NCBI GenBank assembly: GCA_017445425.1
Contig: JAFSUF010000031.1
Span: 1-64,000 of the forward strand
DNA: 64,000 bases
Reading direction: 5' to 3'
Source of the DNA: Bacteroidales bacterium
GTDB lineage: Bacteria > Bacteroidota > Bacteroidia > Bacteroidales > UBA932
Position 1 is the stretch's first letter. Every line of letters begins with the position of its first letter. Of the stretch, positions 35,976-44,989 are shown piece by piece. Position numbers and translations under genes: made by a program. The notes below the pieces were generated by a model, which was given only the letters and a program-made list of their open reading frames with translations, made no database searches and was not told the DNA's origin.

Positions 35976-37502
35976 CTAATGTTTGAAGTGGCGTTTGCCG
36001 GTGGTTACCATCGCCATTCCGTGGGCGTTGCAGAAGTTGATGCTCTCGTCGTCGCGGATGCTGCCGCCTGGGTGGATCACAGCGGTGATGCCTGCCTTGG
36101 AGGCGATTTCCACGCAGTCGGGGAAGGGGAAGAATGCGTCGGAAGCCATCACGGCGCCGTTCAGGTCAAATTCAAAGCTCTGCGCCTTGGCAATTGCCTG
36201 GCGGAGGGCATCAACGCGGGATGTCTGCCCTATGCCGCTGGCCAGCAGCATATTGCCCTTGGCCAATACAATGGCGTTGCTCTTGCTGTGCTTAACCAGG
36301 CGGTTGGCGAACAGAAGGTCGTTAACCTGCTCTGCGGTGGGCTTGGCCTCGGTGACGGGGGTCAGGTCGGCCGCAGTCTCGGCCACGGTGTCGCGCTGCT
36401 GTACCAGTGCGCCGCCCAGCATGGAGCGGAACTTGACGGGGGAGGGTTTCACGCCGCCGCGCTCCAAGATAATACGGTTCTTCTTGGTCTCCAGTATAGC
36501 CAGCGCCTCTTTTGTGTATGACGGCGCGATAATAACCTCAAAGAAAATCTTGTTTATCTCTTCCGCCACTTCTGCATCAATCTCCGCATTGGTGATTATG
36601 ATGCCGCCGAAGGCAGAAACGGGGTCGCCGGCAAGGGCGTCCTTCCACGCCTTCATCACGGTGGGGCGCACAGCGCAGCCGCAGGCGTTGTTGTGTTTGA
36701 TAATTGCCAGCGCCGTGCTGTCAAAATCGTCAATCAGCTCTATTGCAGCCTCGATATCCAGCATGTTGTTGTAGGATATCTCCTTGCCGTGCAGCTGTTT
36801 GGGCAGGGTGCCGGCGCCGCCGAAATAGGCCGCCTCCTGGTGGGGATTCTCGCCGTATCGGAGCGGAGTGGGTTCCAGGGAGCTGAATGCGAAAGCGTTC
36901 ACCTCGCCGTCGCAGTTGAGGTAGCGGAAAATGGATGTATCGTAGTTGCTGCTTGTGGCAAAAGCCCATTTTGCAAAGAATTCGCGCTCTGCGAGGGTGG
37001 TGCCGCCGTCATGCGCCTGGAGGCACTCCAGCAGTTTGCCATAGAGCCTCTGGCAGGGTACAATAACCACATCCTTGTAATTCTTGGCAGCGGCGCGGAT
37101 AAGCGAGATGCCGCCGATGTCGATTTTCTCGATGATGTCCTGGTGGGATGCGCCCTTGGCCACATATTCTTCAAAAGGGTAGAGGTCCACCACCACCAGG
37201 TCGATGGCGGGGATGTCGTACTGCTCCATCTGGGCGCAGTCGCCGGCCTCCTCCCTGCGGGCCAGGATGCCGCCGAATACTTTGGGGTGGAGGGTCTTCA
37301 CGCGGCCGCCCAGAATGGAGGGATAACCTGTAAGGTCTTCCACCTTCTTGACGGCAAAGCCCTTCTGTGCCAGATAGTCATAAGAGCCTCCGGTGGAGAG
37401 CAGTTCGGCGCCGCGCGAGGTGAGTGCAGCGGCTATTTCATCAATTCCGTCTTTGTAAAAGACAGATATCAAAGCCCTTTCTATTTTTTTGATTTGGTCC
37501 AT
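35976..37502 (-). CDS. purH: Bifunctional AICAR transformylase / IMP cyclohydrolase
   Basis: 508 aa; performs the last two steps of IMP synthesis. The IMP cyclohydrolase domain is N-terminal (about 1-190; STGGSYDYLAQKGF, DLTGYPSILGGRVKTLHP, GGISLIRAAAKN); the transformylase domain is C-terminal (LRYGENPHQEAAYF, IKHNNACGCA, SDAFFPFPDCVE, GGSIRDDESINF). Start at ATG 37502 removes a 9-residue extension lacking family similarity. Upstream gene of the cell-shape operon. Confidence 0.96.
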   Translation of the reverse strand: MDQIKKIERALISVFYKDGIDEIAAALTSRGAELLSTGGSYDYLAQKGFAVKKVEDLTGYPSILGGRVKTLHPKVFGGILARREEAGDCAQMEQYDIPAIDLVVVDLYPFEEYVAKGASHQDIIEKIDIGGISLIRAAAKNYKDVVIVPCQRLYGKLLECLQAHDGGTTLAEREFFAKWAFATSSNYDTSIFRYLNCDGEVNAFAFSSLEPTPLRYGENPHQEAAYFGGAGTLPKQLHGKEISYNNMLDIEAAIELIDDFDSTALAIIKHNNACGCAVRPTVMKAWKDALAGDPVSAFGGIIITNAEIDAEVAEEINKIFFEVIIAPSYTKEALAILETKKNRIILERGGVKPSPVKFRSMLGGALVQQRDTVAETAADLTPVTEAKPTAEQVNDLLFANRLVKHSKSNAIVLAKGNMLLASGIGQTSRVDALRQAIAKAQSFEFDLNGAVMASDAFFPFPDCVEIASKAGITAVIHPGGSIRDDESINFCNAHGMAMVTTGKRHFKH

Positions 37503-37526
37503 TTCCAATAAGAATGATATAGCCCA

Positions 37527-37534
37527 CAAATTTA
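37527..37534 (-). promoter_or_regulatory. -7 box (TAAATTTG) for purH
   Basis: Exact minus-strand TAnnTTTG match 24 nt before the purH ATG. It probably drives purH and the mre/rod genes behind it, and lies 22 bp from the divergent ispD box. Confidence 0.5.
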
Positions 37535-37555
37535 GTCAAATTGTGGGAAATACAT

Positions 37556-37563
37556 TACATTTG
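37556..37563 (+). promoter_or_regulatory. -7 box (TACATTTG) for ispD
   Basis: Exact TAnnTTTG match. ATG 37566 is only 2 nt beyond the box and would be at or before the expected transcription start, so ATG 37584 (20 nt beyond) is the better start. Confidence 0.5.
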
Positions 37564-37583
37564 TGATGGAAAAAAAGCGGTTT

Positions 37584-38267
37584 ATGGACGGTCGTAAGAA
37601 ATACGCGATTATAGTTGCCGGCGGGAGCGGTACCCGCATGGGCACAGACCTCCCCAAACAGTTTATATCTGTCGGCGGCAAGCCTCTCCTGCGCCACACG
37701 ATAGAGCGGTTCCTTTCGCTCTCTTTCCCGGTGGGAGTCATCGTGGTGGTTAACCAGGAGTGGAAAGATTACTGGAAAAAGTACTGCGAAGATTATGGCT
37801 TCCTGGAGCGCTACGCCATCCCTTCCGGTGGCGTCACCCGCTTCCATTCCGTGCAGAACGCACTGCAATACCTGCCTGACGACAGCGTGGTAGCGGTGCA
37901 CGACGGAGTGCGGCCGTTTGTTACTGAGGAATTTCTGGAGAATATGTTTGCCGCGGGAGTGGAACTGGGCAACGCCATACCGGCAGTGGCGCCCGTGGAG
38001 ACGGTCCGCGAGGTCAACGGTCCGGAGAGTTATGTCCTCAAAAGAGACGATATCAGGCTGATACAGACCCCGCAGGTCTTCCGCAGCGAGGTTATCAAGG
38101 CGGCCTACAAACTCCCCTTCGACCCCGCGTTTACCGACGATGCCTCCGTGGTAGAGGCCGCCGGCTACCGCGTAAACCTGGTGGAGGGCATCAGGTACAA
38201 CATAAAAATCACCACCCCCGAAGATCTGGAGTTAGCCCGGCTGCGGCTGAAAGATGCAGCTGAATAG
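37584..38267 (+). CDS. ispD: 2-C-methyl-D-erythritol 4-phosphate cytidylyltransferase
   Basis: Third step of the MEP isoprenoid pathway: CTP plus MEP gives CDP-ME. 227 aa from ATG 37584 (MDGRKKYAIIVAGGSGTRMG), start chosen from the promoter position and the family N-terminus. Signatures: AGGSGTRMG loop, DLPKQFISVGGKPLL, VHDGVRPFV, and RDDIRLIQTPQVF. Single gene; the second 108-bp palindrome lies downstream. Confidence 0.94.
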   Translation: MDGRKKYAIIVAGGSGTRMGTDLPKQFISVGGKPLLRHTIERFLSLSFPVGVIVVVNQEWKDYWKKYCEDYGFLERYAIPSGGVTRFHSVQNALQYLPDDSVVAVHDGVRPFVTEEFLENMFAAGVELGNAIPAVAPVETVREVNGPESYVLKRDDIRLIQTPQVFRSEVIKAAYKLPFDPAFTDDASVVEAAGYRVNLVEGIRYNIKITTPEDLELARLRLKDAAE

Positions 38268-38658
38268 CATATAGGCGCGTTTTGACGGGACGGGAGCACG
38301 AATCCCTGTTGGCACAACCACATCCGCGTGGCACCTACACATCTGTCTACTAATTCTTTATGCAATGTCGCTTGCGTATATTTACACAAGCGAGATGTTG
38401 TAAAACACTGATAGATAATGGGCAAGGTGCCACGAGGGTTAGCAGAACAACTGTGGTGGTTTTTGCAATTCATCAGGCGAAGGGTGAAATGATAACGTGT
38501 GCTGATAATGCACATGTTGACTCCGGCAGATGCGCTTGTTTCGACCCTTCAGGCCTCATCAAGCGTGTCAACCAGCCATAGAATACTATCACGCGCCATC
38601 AGTTGCGCCCGGTGAATGTCACAATACCAGAATGCAAAGAGACAATTATGTGGTCCCT
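38268..38658. other. Gene-poor stretch between ispD and the DUF2442 gene
   Basis: 391 bp containing the second 108-bp palindromic element (38327-38434). Short open frames cross it on both strands, but none has a recognisable product. On the minus strand a 45-codon frame ending at 38549 (with CDIHRAQLMARDSILWL) looks protein-like but has no good start and may be a gene remnant. Confidence 0.5.
38327..38434. repeat. 108-bp palindromic repeat, copy 2
   Basis: Same length and ends as the copy at 4974-5081 (first 13 and last 11 bases identical; TTTATG at internal positions 31-36 and CTTGCGTA at 45-52 shared). The central stem differs from copy 1 by a C-G to G-C swap (38370 with 38391), so pairing is kept. 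Lies downstream of ispD and the converging DUF2442 gene. Confidence 0.75.
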
Positions 38659-38922
38659 CTATTTCTCGTGAGAGTAGGTAGTATAATTACCTAAGATTTG
38701 TTCAATATGAATCACTTCCGGACAGGAGTCCCATGTTACTCCGCCGCCCATTAAATACCAGGCGCTTCGCTCCTTTACCGGCACCTTTTTCAGGCAAGGA
38801 AAGGCAGAGGTAGGCATAATGATAATCCTGCCGTCGACCAAGTCCACCCGGAACTTGCCTCTGACCGGAAATGAAACAGATTTTATCTGCGGAATCACAT
38901 TCCAATAACCTTCCTGTGCCAT
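38659..38922 (-). CDS. DUF2442 domain protein
   Basis: 87 aa. DUF2442 pattern: IKSVSFPVRGKFRVDLVDGRIIIMP, then FPCLKKVPVKERSAW, and GGGVTWDSCPEVIHIEQIL. These small proteins are often encoded beside DUF4160 genes and have been suggested as toxin-antitoxin partners, without proof. No intact DUF4160 gene is present; 5 nt upstream of its ATG a short frame ends (KVKPIKITK, stop at 38928-38930) that may be the tail of a lost partner. Local base composition is AT-richer than the housekeeping regions. Confidence 0.75.
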   Translation of the reverse strand: MAQEGYWNVIPQIKSVSFPVRGKFRVDLVDGRIIIMPTSAFPCLKKVPVKERSAWYLMGGGVTWDSCPEVIHIEQILGNYTTYSHEK

Positions 38923-39301
38923 ATTACTTAGTAATCTTGATAGGTTTCACTTTCTTGCCTCGCCCCTTCCAATGCGAATTTAAACAAATAATTGGTTATT
39001 CGGAGCAAAGATGGATAAATGAACCGAAGCTATCCAGTTATTGCCGGATATTGTTTTAGCTTTTGTTTGTTTCCAAAAAGGCAAAAGAAGAAAATCATCA
39101 ATTGATATCCATCTGGCTTACATATTCCTGTTAAGGCTCAAAAAAGGGAAAAAGCCAAATATTACGTTTTCAGAGAAACAAACTAATTTAGTCATACTGG
39201 GGAGCCTGGCGCTACACACTATAATTTTTTGCAATCAACGAGACGTATTTTGGGTATTTGTGTGTTTATGTATTACAGCAATAACACAAACACTAAATTC
39301 T
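38923..39301. other. AT-rich upstream region of the protease/receptor operon
   Basis: 379 bp without a credible gene: an open frame upstream of the protease is only an in-frame extension of it. It contains the 35-bp element at 39242-39276 and a possible 3' remnant of a minus-strand gene ending at 38928. Confidence 0.5.
39242..39276 (+). promoter_or_regulatory. Shared upstream element, copy 1 (GACGTATTTTGG)
   Basis: The first 12 bases (39242-39253) are identical to 47457-47468, and about 25 of 35 aligned bases match overall. The 12-mer ends 48 nt before the protease ATG; in the other copy it ends 51 nt before the receptor ATG. Candidate promoter or operator for the ECF sigma factor encoded between the copies. 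Confidence 0.5.
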
Positions 39302-40705
39302 ATGAGAAGAAGAATGTTATTTATCCCTTTGGTTTTAATTATTCTTATGTTAGCCAATGGGTGCACAAAAGAAGTTTCCCCACAGGTCGGAAGAGTACAA
39401 ACACTTTATAGTGCTAATGTAGGAGATAATGCACTGGAGATTTCTGATATACGTGCGTTTGCCGACAAGAGGAGCACAATAACCAAGACAAATGGCGAAC
39501 CGGGCTATACGCTGGAGCCGTACTGCGGTTCCGACGGGGAGCCATTGGTCTATATCGTAAACTATGGTAGCGGTGACGGCTGGCAGATTCTGTCTACCGA
39601 TGCACGCACTCCTGCCGTTATTGCTGAGGGGGATAGTGGATACTTCTCTTTAGAAGATGGTAGCCCTGCCGTTCGGGTATGGCTGGATTGCATGGCGACA
39701 GATATCGCTGCCGTCAAACGGGCCAGCGACGAGCAACTCAACTTCAGTGAAGAGGAGATTGCGGCTCATCGGGCATTTTGGGGCAAGGAAGTCAACAAAG
39801 AGCCAGTTCAAGGGGACAGATTGCCCGGGCATTGGGAGGTTGATTTGATCAGTACGGAAGTAATGGTGGGTGATACCTTGGCGCATATGACACCTCAATG
39901 GCACCAAGGCGCTCCGTATAACGCTTACTGCCCATTGAAAAGCAACAGCACTACAGAAAGGGCTCCGGCCGGGTGCGTGGCGGTAGCGGCGGCGAATGTC
40001 TTATACTACCTTCACAACAAAATTGGTGCGCCGTCAGAGATGATTAGCCAAGGTTATTGCACAGGTAATGTGTCAGGCTTTACACAATATTTTTACTCTC
40101 CTTCAGCCACTGTATGGTCTCAAATGGATACAATCTGCCATACGTCGAATAATCCTGCGGACAAAGAGGCTTTGATGATTGGGCACGTAGGGCTGGTTCT
40201 TGGAATGAATTATCATGATACATATTCTTGGGCCATCCCGGCACATATTAGGACACAATTATTCCCCTTGGATACTATAACCTGTAATCATAGTAGTAAC
40301 TATAATGAGAATTATGTCAAGAGTAATCTGGAGAACCTGATGCCCGTTATTATTACAGCGTCTGATCTCTTGATACCTGCAGATTTTGACATACATTGCT
40401 TTGTAATAGATGGTTTTAAAAAGACATTCACCAGAAAAACATATTATCACCACTGGGAGACAAATGATCCTGTCCCGAGAGATCTTCGCTTTGGTGTTGA
40501 TCATGACCCATATTATACCTATGAAGATACTACACCAGAAATAACTTCAATTAAGATTAATTGGGGGTGGGCTTCACAATGGCATGACCTGCATCCCGTA
40601 AATGACGGCTGGTATAGTTTAACGGCAAACTGGACTGTGACTGCCAATGGAGACACTTATAGCTACAATTACATTCTTGGAATGATATACGATATAGACC
40701 ATTAA
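39302..40705 (+). CDS. C10 (streptopain-type) cysteine protease lipoprotein
   Basis: 467 aa from ATG 39302, with lipoprotein signal (Cys21, LMLANGC). Residues about 40-130 form an SpeB-type inhibitory propeptide (EPLVYIVNYGSGDGWQILSTDARTPAVIAEGD split over two blocks). The mature domain has the catalytic Cys225 (APAGCVAVAAAN), His365 (DIHCFVIDGF), and Asn420-Trp421 (INWGWA), so activity is likely. It would be an envelope-anchored protease that self-processes. First gene of the receptor/sigma operon; G+C is clearly lower than in flanking housekeeping genes. Confidence 0.85.
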   Translation: MRRRMLFIPLVLIILMLANGCTKEVSPQVGRVQTLYSANVGDNALEISDIRAFADKRSTITKTNGEPGYTLEPYCGSDGEPLVYIVNYGSGDGWQILSTDARTPAVIAEGDSGYFSLEDGSPAVRVWLDCMATDIAAVKRASDEQLNFSEEEIAAHRAFWGKEVNKEPVQGDRLPGHWEVDLISTEVMVGDTLAHMTPQWHQGAPYNAYCPLKSNSTTERAPAGCVAVAAANVLYYLHNKIGAPSEMISQGYCTGNVSGFTQYFYSPSATVWSQMDTICHTSNNPADKEALMIGHVGLVLGMNYHDTYSWAIPAHIRTQLFPLDTITCNHSSNYNENYVKSNLENLMPVIITASDLLIPADFDIHCFVIDGFKKTFTRKTYYHHWETNDPVPRDLRFGVDHDPYYTYEDTTPEITSIKINWGWASQWHDLHPVNDGWYSLTANWTVTANGDTYSYNYILGMIYDIDH

Positions 40706-40711
40706 TGCAAT

Positions 40712-41494
40712 ATGAAACAAATGATTAGGCATATTCTTGTCTTAGTAGGCTCGATGATTGTAATATCGGGTTGTAATAAATATATCCGACTCGATAATAT
40801 TATCCGGGGGGATATGGAACCCTATTTTATCTCCATATATCCCGGAGAGTGTTTGAAAAATACGCAATTAACATATGCATCTCATGGAAGATACAGGGTC
40901 GAAAACGTACCCGGTTGCCAAGAAGCTCTAAGTATTAGTTTTAAGTTGAGTTGGGATATAGAGAGTGAGTGGATAGGGGCAAATCATTACAGGGAAGTGC
41001 CACCGGATGCCGTTTTCCGCACTTTTGGAAAAGATTCCTGGAGGGTGAAAAAAGCATACTTTAATATCTATGACGATTACTATGAACTAGTAACCCCCTA
41101 TCTCTATTCTGGTATTAATACCACAGTCTATTCATATGACGAGATATCTATAACTGCAAACAGAGAGTTTGGGGGGATTCCGCCATGGAATAATCTGAAG
41201 TCTATAATGTTGCCTTTGTCATACAATTCAGGGGGCTATGGCTCAACGCCTATACCAACAATTGATGTGGTCGACGGGTACTGTCCGCATGGCTATTATT
41301 TAAGTCTTAGTTTTCCTTTGGAAGGCCACGAGTTGGTCGCTGGTGAAGAGGTTACCTTCCATCTTGAAATACCCGTGAAGGTCGGCCTGTTACTTTCTCT
41401 GCTGCGGGACCGGCTCACTGACCCGGATGCCCAGATGCAGTACCGCGATGAGGTTCTAACATGCGACTTCACCATTAACCACGGGCTGCACTGA
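40712..41494 (+). CDS. Uncharacterised lipoprotein A1 (paralogue of A2)
   Basis: 260 aa with lipobox Cys21 (MIVISGC). Not a family I can name. Its paralogue at 46703-47458 shares PGEC near the N-terminus, TFG-x-D-x-x-x-VK-x-AY in the middle, ITANxEFxGIP, PIPTIDV, and a C-terminal block LLRDRxTxPxAxMQ followed by DEVLT. Mostly beta-rich. Each copy is directly upstream of a TonB-dependent receptor, so a role as an accessory surface lipoprotein of the receptor is inferred. Begins 6 nt after the protease. Confidence 0.65.
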   Translation: MKQMIRHILVLVGSMIVISGCNKYIRLDNIIRGDMEPYFISIYPGECLKNTQLTYASHGRYRVENVPGCQEALSISFKLSWDIESEWIGANHYREVPPDAVFRTFGKDSWRVKKAYFNIYDDYYELVTPYLYSGINTTVYSYDEISITANREFGGIPPWNNLKSIMLPLSYNSGGYGSTPIPTIDVVDGYCPHGYYLSLSFPLEGHELVAGEEVTFHLEIPVKVGLLLSLLRDRLTDPDAQMQYRDEVLTCDFTINHGLH

Positions 41495-41515
41495 TAACTT
41501 TTTGACGTGATGTTT

Positions 41516-43912
41516 ATGAGAAGAATCTGGACGGCATTTATTCTGGCATTGATTGCGCAATTGGCGCTTGCACAAAAGTTTACCATAAGCGGTTATATTA
41601 CGGATTACGATAGCGGAGAAAGCCTGATAGGCGCGGGGGTGGTTCTTGATAATCCCGACCAGACTGGGTCCCGGGTTGGTGCCGTATCCAACAATTTCGG
41701 TTTCTACATCTTGAGCCTGCCGGCTGGACGGCAACCTGTAACATGGTCTTTCATAGGTCACACCAGCCATAAAGAGACGCTGGACTTAAGGCGCGACACT
41801 ACAATCAATATCCGCCTGGTGCCTTCTGCCGCCATAAAGGAGGCCATCGTCACGGCTCGCAGGGAAGCAGGGTTCAATTCTTCCAATACCGGGGCTCTGG
41901 AGTTGTCACAAGACATCCTGGAAAACGTGCCTGCGTTGTTTGGTGAGAAGGATGTTCTCAAAGCGCTTCAGTATCTCCCTGGCGTTCAGAGCGGAATGTC
42001 GGGCACATCGGGTATCTATGTCCGGGGTGGAGGTCCCGATGAAAACCTGATTCTGCTGGACGATATCCCTGTTTACAGTGTCAGCCACCTGCTGGGCATT
42101 TTCTCTGTGTTTACACCTGAGGCGGTCAAGAAGGTCACCCTGTTCAAGGGTTCTTTCCCGGCCCGCTACGGCGGAAGGTTATCGTCTGTGATTGATGTCC
42201 GCACCAATGACGGCAATATGAACGAAACCCACGGATTGATAAGCGTCGGGCTGCTCTCGGACCGCATCCATCTGGAGGGGCCGATTGTGCGGGACAAGAC
42301 ATCTTATTCTGTGAGCGGCAGGGTTTTGCACACCTTTTTGTTCACCCCGCTGCTTCTGCTCAAAGGGGTCCCTGCAAACTACTACTTTGGCGATTTCAAT
42401 GCTAAGATAACTCATCGCTTCGATAACAACGATCGTTTGATAGCCAGTGCGTACCACGGCCGGGACCGCTTTCTGATGCACTCGGGCGAAGTCCACCACC
42501 CCGACAGGCACACAGAAAGCAGTGAATATAACGACATGAACCTTGATTGGGGCAATACGATAGGGTCGCTGCGATGGAATCACGCCTTTGGTAGCAAACT
42601 GTTTGCAAATACTACCCTGGCATATAACCACTACGAAACCGATATCGATATTATCAGCTCTTCTGCCCACAAATCACCAGAATATGAAGGCAGTAGCAAA
42701 AAGACAGTTACTTACGGCTCCGGCATCAATGATTTTGACCTGAAGATAGACTTTGATTATAATCCTGTGCCGGAACACATTGTAAAATTCGGCGCTGAAT
42801 ATCTTCATCACCGCTTCAATCCCCAGGAAGCCTCCATCAAGGAGAATCAGGTTGTCGGCAAAGAGACAGTCAAGGACACCCTGATTAACGGCGCTTCCGG
42901 AAACACTCTTATCGGGCACGAAGCATCGGTCTATTTAGAAGATGATTTTGTTCTTGGGAAACGGTTGTCCTTTAATCCCGGGTTGCGTTTAAGTATCTTT
43001 AACACTCAGGGGAAGACCTATGCTTCGCTTCAGCCACGCTTCTCAGGACGCCTTTATATCGGCGGCGGGGTAAGCGTCAAAACGTCTTACTCGCGGATGT
43101 CGCAATATGTCCATCTGTTGACCACTACCGACATATCACTTCCCACCGATCTCTGGGTTCCCATCACCAAGGATATCAAACCGGAGACGGCCGACCAGTG
43201 GTCGTTTGGAACTTACTGGGACGCCGGTCATGGCTGGGAGTTCTCCTTGGAGGGTTATTATAAGTCGATGAACAACATTCTTGAGTATAAGGACGGAATG
43301 TCACTGTTGCTCACGACCACCGGCTGGGAAGAGAAGGTGGCTATGGGTAAAGGCCGTGCATATGGAATGGAACTTCTTGTCAAGAAAAATACAGGCAACA
43401 CTACAGGCTGGCTGGGATATACACTGGCAAAAAGCGAGCGCATCTTCCCGGACGGCAGCATCAACCGCGGAGAGTGGTTCCCGTATAAATACGACCGGCG
43501 CCATAACGTCAGCCTGGTCGTCAATCACAAATTCTCCGACAGGATTGATTTCGCGGGCAGCTGGCAGTTCTATACCGGTGGCGTCGCGACGTTCTCCACG
43601 AGGCGGGTTGTTGCATTGGACATAAATCAGAACATTAAAAACATGAAGTACGTCTCCTCCAGGGGCAATTATCGCCTGCCGCCTTCGCACACCCTCAATG
43701 TCGGCTTCAATTTCCATAAAAAGATGCGTCGCGGGGAGCGCGTCTGGAACATCAGCCTTTACAATGCATATAATAGTATGAATCCCGATTTCGTATATGA
43801 GAAGTCGGCAGTAGAGTATCGTCATGGGTCTGTTTGGAAAAAAGGAATTGAGATTTCCAAGGTTACGGTGTTGCCTATTCTCCCATCCTTCAGTTATACT
43901 CGTTCATTCTAA
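41516..43912 (+). CDS. TonB-dependent receptor 1
   Basis: 798 aa. Signal peptide (RRIWTAFILALIAQLALAQ), then a carboxypeptidase-regulatory-like beta-sandwich (about 22-100; ISGYITDYDSGESLIGAGV), plug domain (about 115-225; ALQYLPGVQSG, GIYVRGGGPDENLILLDD), and an outer-membrane barrel ending in a terminal Phe (SYTRSF). No N-terminal STN/signalling extension is present. Start ATG 41516 was preferred over GTG 41507 and ATG 41510 by comparison with receptor 2. Close paralogue of receptor 2. Import substrate unknown; not a SusC-type (no SusD partner). Confidence 0.88.
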   Translation: MRRIWTAFILALIAQLALAQKFTISGYITDYDSGESLIGAGVVLDNPDQTGSRVGAVSNNFGFYILSLPAGRQPVTWSFIGHTSHKETLDLRRDTTINIRLVPSAAIKEAIVTARREAGFNSSNTGALELSQDILENVPALFGEKDVLKALQYLPGVQSGMSGTSGIYVRGGGPDENLILLDDIPVYSVSHLLGIFSVFTPEAVKKVTLFKGSFPARYGGRLSSVIDVRTNDGNMNETHGLISVGLLSDRIHLEGPIVRDKTSYSVSGRVLHTFLFTPLLLLKGVPANYYFGDFNAKITHRFDNNDRLIASAYHGRDRFLMHSGEVHHPDRHTESSEYNDMNLDWGNTIGSLRWNHAFGSKLFANTTLAYNHYETDIDIISSSAHKSPEYEGSSKKTVTYGSGINDFDLKIDFDYNPVPEHIVKFGAEYLHHRFNPQEASIKENQVVGKETVKDTLINGASGNTLIGHEASVYLEDDFVLGKRLSFNPGLRLSIFNTQGKTYASLQPRFSGRLYIGGGVSVKTSYSRMSQYVHLLTTTDISLPTDLWVPITKDIKPETADQWSFGTYWDAGHGWEFSLEGYYKSMNNILEYKDGMSLLLTTTGWEEKVAMGKGRAYGMELLVKKNTGNTTGWLGYTLAKSERIFPDGSINRGEWFPYKYDRRHNVSLVVNHKFSDRIDFAGSWQFYTGGVATFSTRRVVALDINQNIKNMKYVSSRGNYRLPPSHTLNVGFNFHKKMRRGERVWNISLYNAYNSMNPDFVYEKSAVEYRHGSVWKKGIEISKVTVLPILPSFSYTRSF

Positions 43913-43918
43913 ACCACT

Positions 43919-44989
43919 ATGAACAAGATTATATACATTATAGCTGCGGCACTTGTCGCCGTCTCGTGCGAAAACACTTTAGATACGTTGTGGGTTCACG
44001 AAAACAAAGCCATCCTTGTGCTTAACGCGCAGTTGTTCCAGGATGACACAAGTCATAGGATCCACGTCGGCTGCAGCCGTGATGATGGCTGCGAGATAGT
44101 AGATAACGCTACCGTGACCTACCGGATAAACGGCGGTGAAGACAAAGTGGCAGAGCCCATCATTGTTACAAGCGTAGATGATAAAGGTGAACCCAAAACC
44201 ACTTTCTATGGTTACGGATTCAAGGCAAAGCTCTCACCCGGAGATGAGATATTCATGCAGGCATCTCGTGCCACCCTCACCGTTACAGGCACGGTAAAGG
44301 TGCCGGAAAGTGCGGCCACAATCACAACAGTGGATACGGCAAAAGTCACTGTGCCGGATAAATACGCATTGAGTATGAGCAGGACCCGCCCAGCCCGCCA
44401 ATATGCCATCACCATTGCCGACAAAGTTGGCGAGAAAAACTACTATCTGCTCCGATCCGGGGATGTTTTCTACAGGCTGGATGCCTCCGGGGAAAAGGTT
44501 AGCACCTATTCCTGCGGCTCCCGCATAGACACCTCCGGTGAACCGATTCTGCACTCATCCGGCAGCCTGGAGGACGTTTTCGGCATAGCTGATATACTGG
44601 ATAGCAACGAATATGATATCTTTACAGACGAAATGTTTACCGACGCTTCATACACCCTTAAGGTCACAGACAGATATTATGACTTGTCTTCCTCATACAG
44701 GGGCGCTGTCTGGGATGCTTTCTGGGAAGGATTCGAAACGGGAGACCGATATTGTTTAGACCGGTATTTCAAGGTATATACTATTTCATATGAGGAATAC
44801 ATCTACCTTAATGCACAATCCTCCTATGAGATGGGTTATCTTGACGAGTTAAGTGAGCCTATAGTCCTTCCCTCAAACACGGAGGGCGGAATCGGCTTTG
44901 TTAACGTAGCCACTCCGTCTGTATGGATCGTCCACTTCCCTCCACAACAGTTTACCGGCACTCCGCCAAATAATCCATATAGGTATTAG
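43919..44989 (+). CDS. DUF4249 lipoprotein 1
   Basis: 356 aa with lipobox Cys17 (VAVSC). DUF4249 hallmarks: KAILVLNAQLFQDDTSHRIHV near the start, the beta-sandwich TVTYRINGG, LSPGDEIFMQAS, and the C-terminal YFKVYTISYEEYIYL and PSNTEGGIGFVN. DUF4249 proteins accompany this type of TonB-dependent receptor throughout Bacteroidota and probably cap or feed it, as SusD does for SusC. The sigma factor ATG follows directly on its stop codon. Confidence 0.86.
   Translation: MNKIIYIIAAALVAVSCENTLDTLWVHENKAILVLNAQLFQDDTSHRIHVGCSRDDGCEIVDNATVTYRINGGEDKVAEPIIVTSVDDKGEPKTTFYGYGFKAKLSPGDEIFMQASRATLTVTGTVKVPESAATITTVDTAKVTVPDKYALSMSRTRPARQYAITIADKVGEKNYYLLRSGDVFYRLDASGEKVSTYSCGSRIDTSGEPILHSSGSLEDVFGIADILDSNEYDIFTDEMFTDASYTLKVTDRYYDLSSSYRGAVWDAFWEGFETGDRYCLDRYFKVYTISYEEYIYLNAQSSYEMGYLDELSEPIVLPSNTEGGIGFVNVATPSVWIVHFPPQQFTGTPPNNPYRY

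Noticed and set aside
38360..38581. Short plus-strand frame across the second palindrome
   Set aside because: Runs through the repeat element; no start context or protein features.
39041..39301. N-terminal extension of the C10 protease frame
   Set aside because: It contains the putative regulatory element, is AT-rich and lies before a clear lipoprotein signal at 39302.
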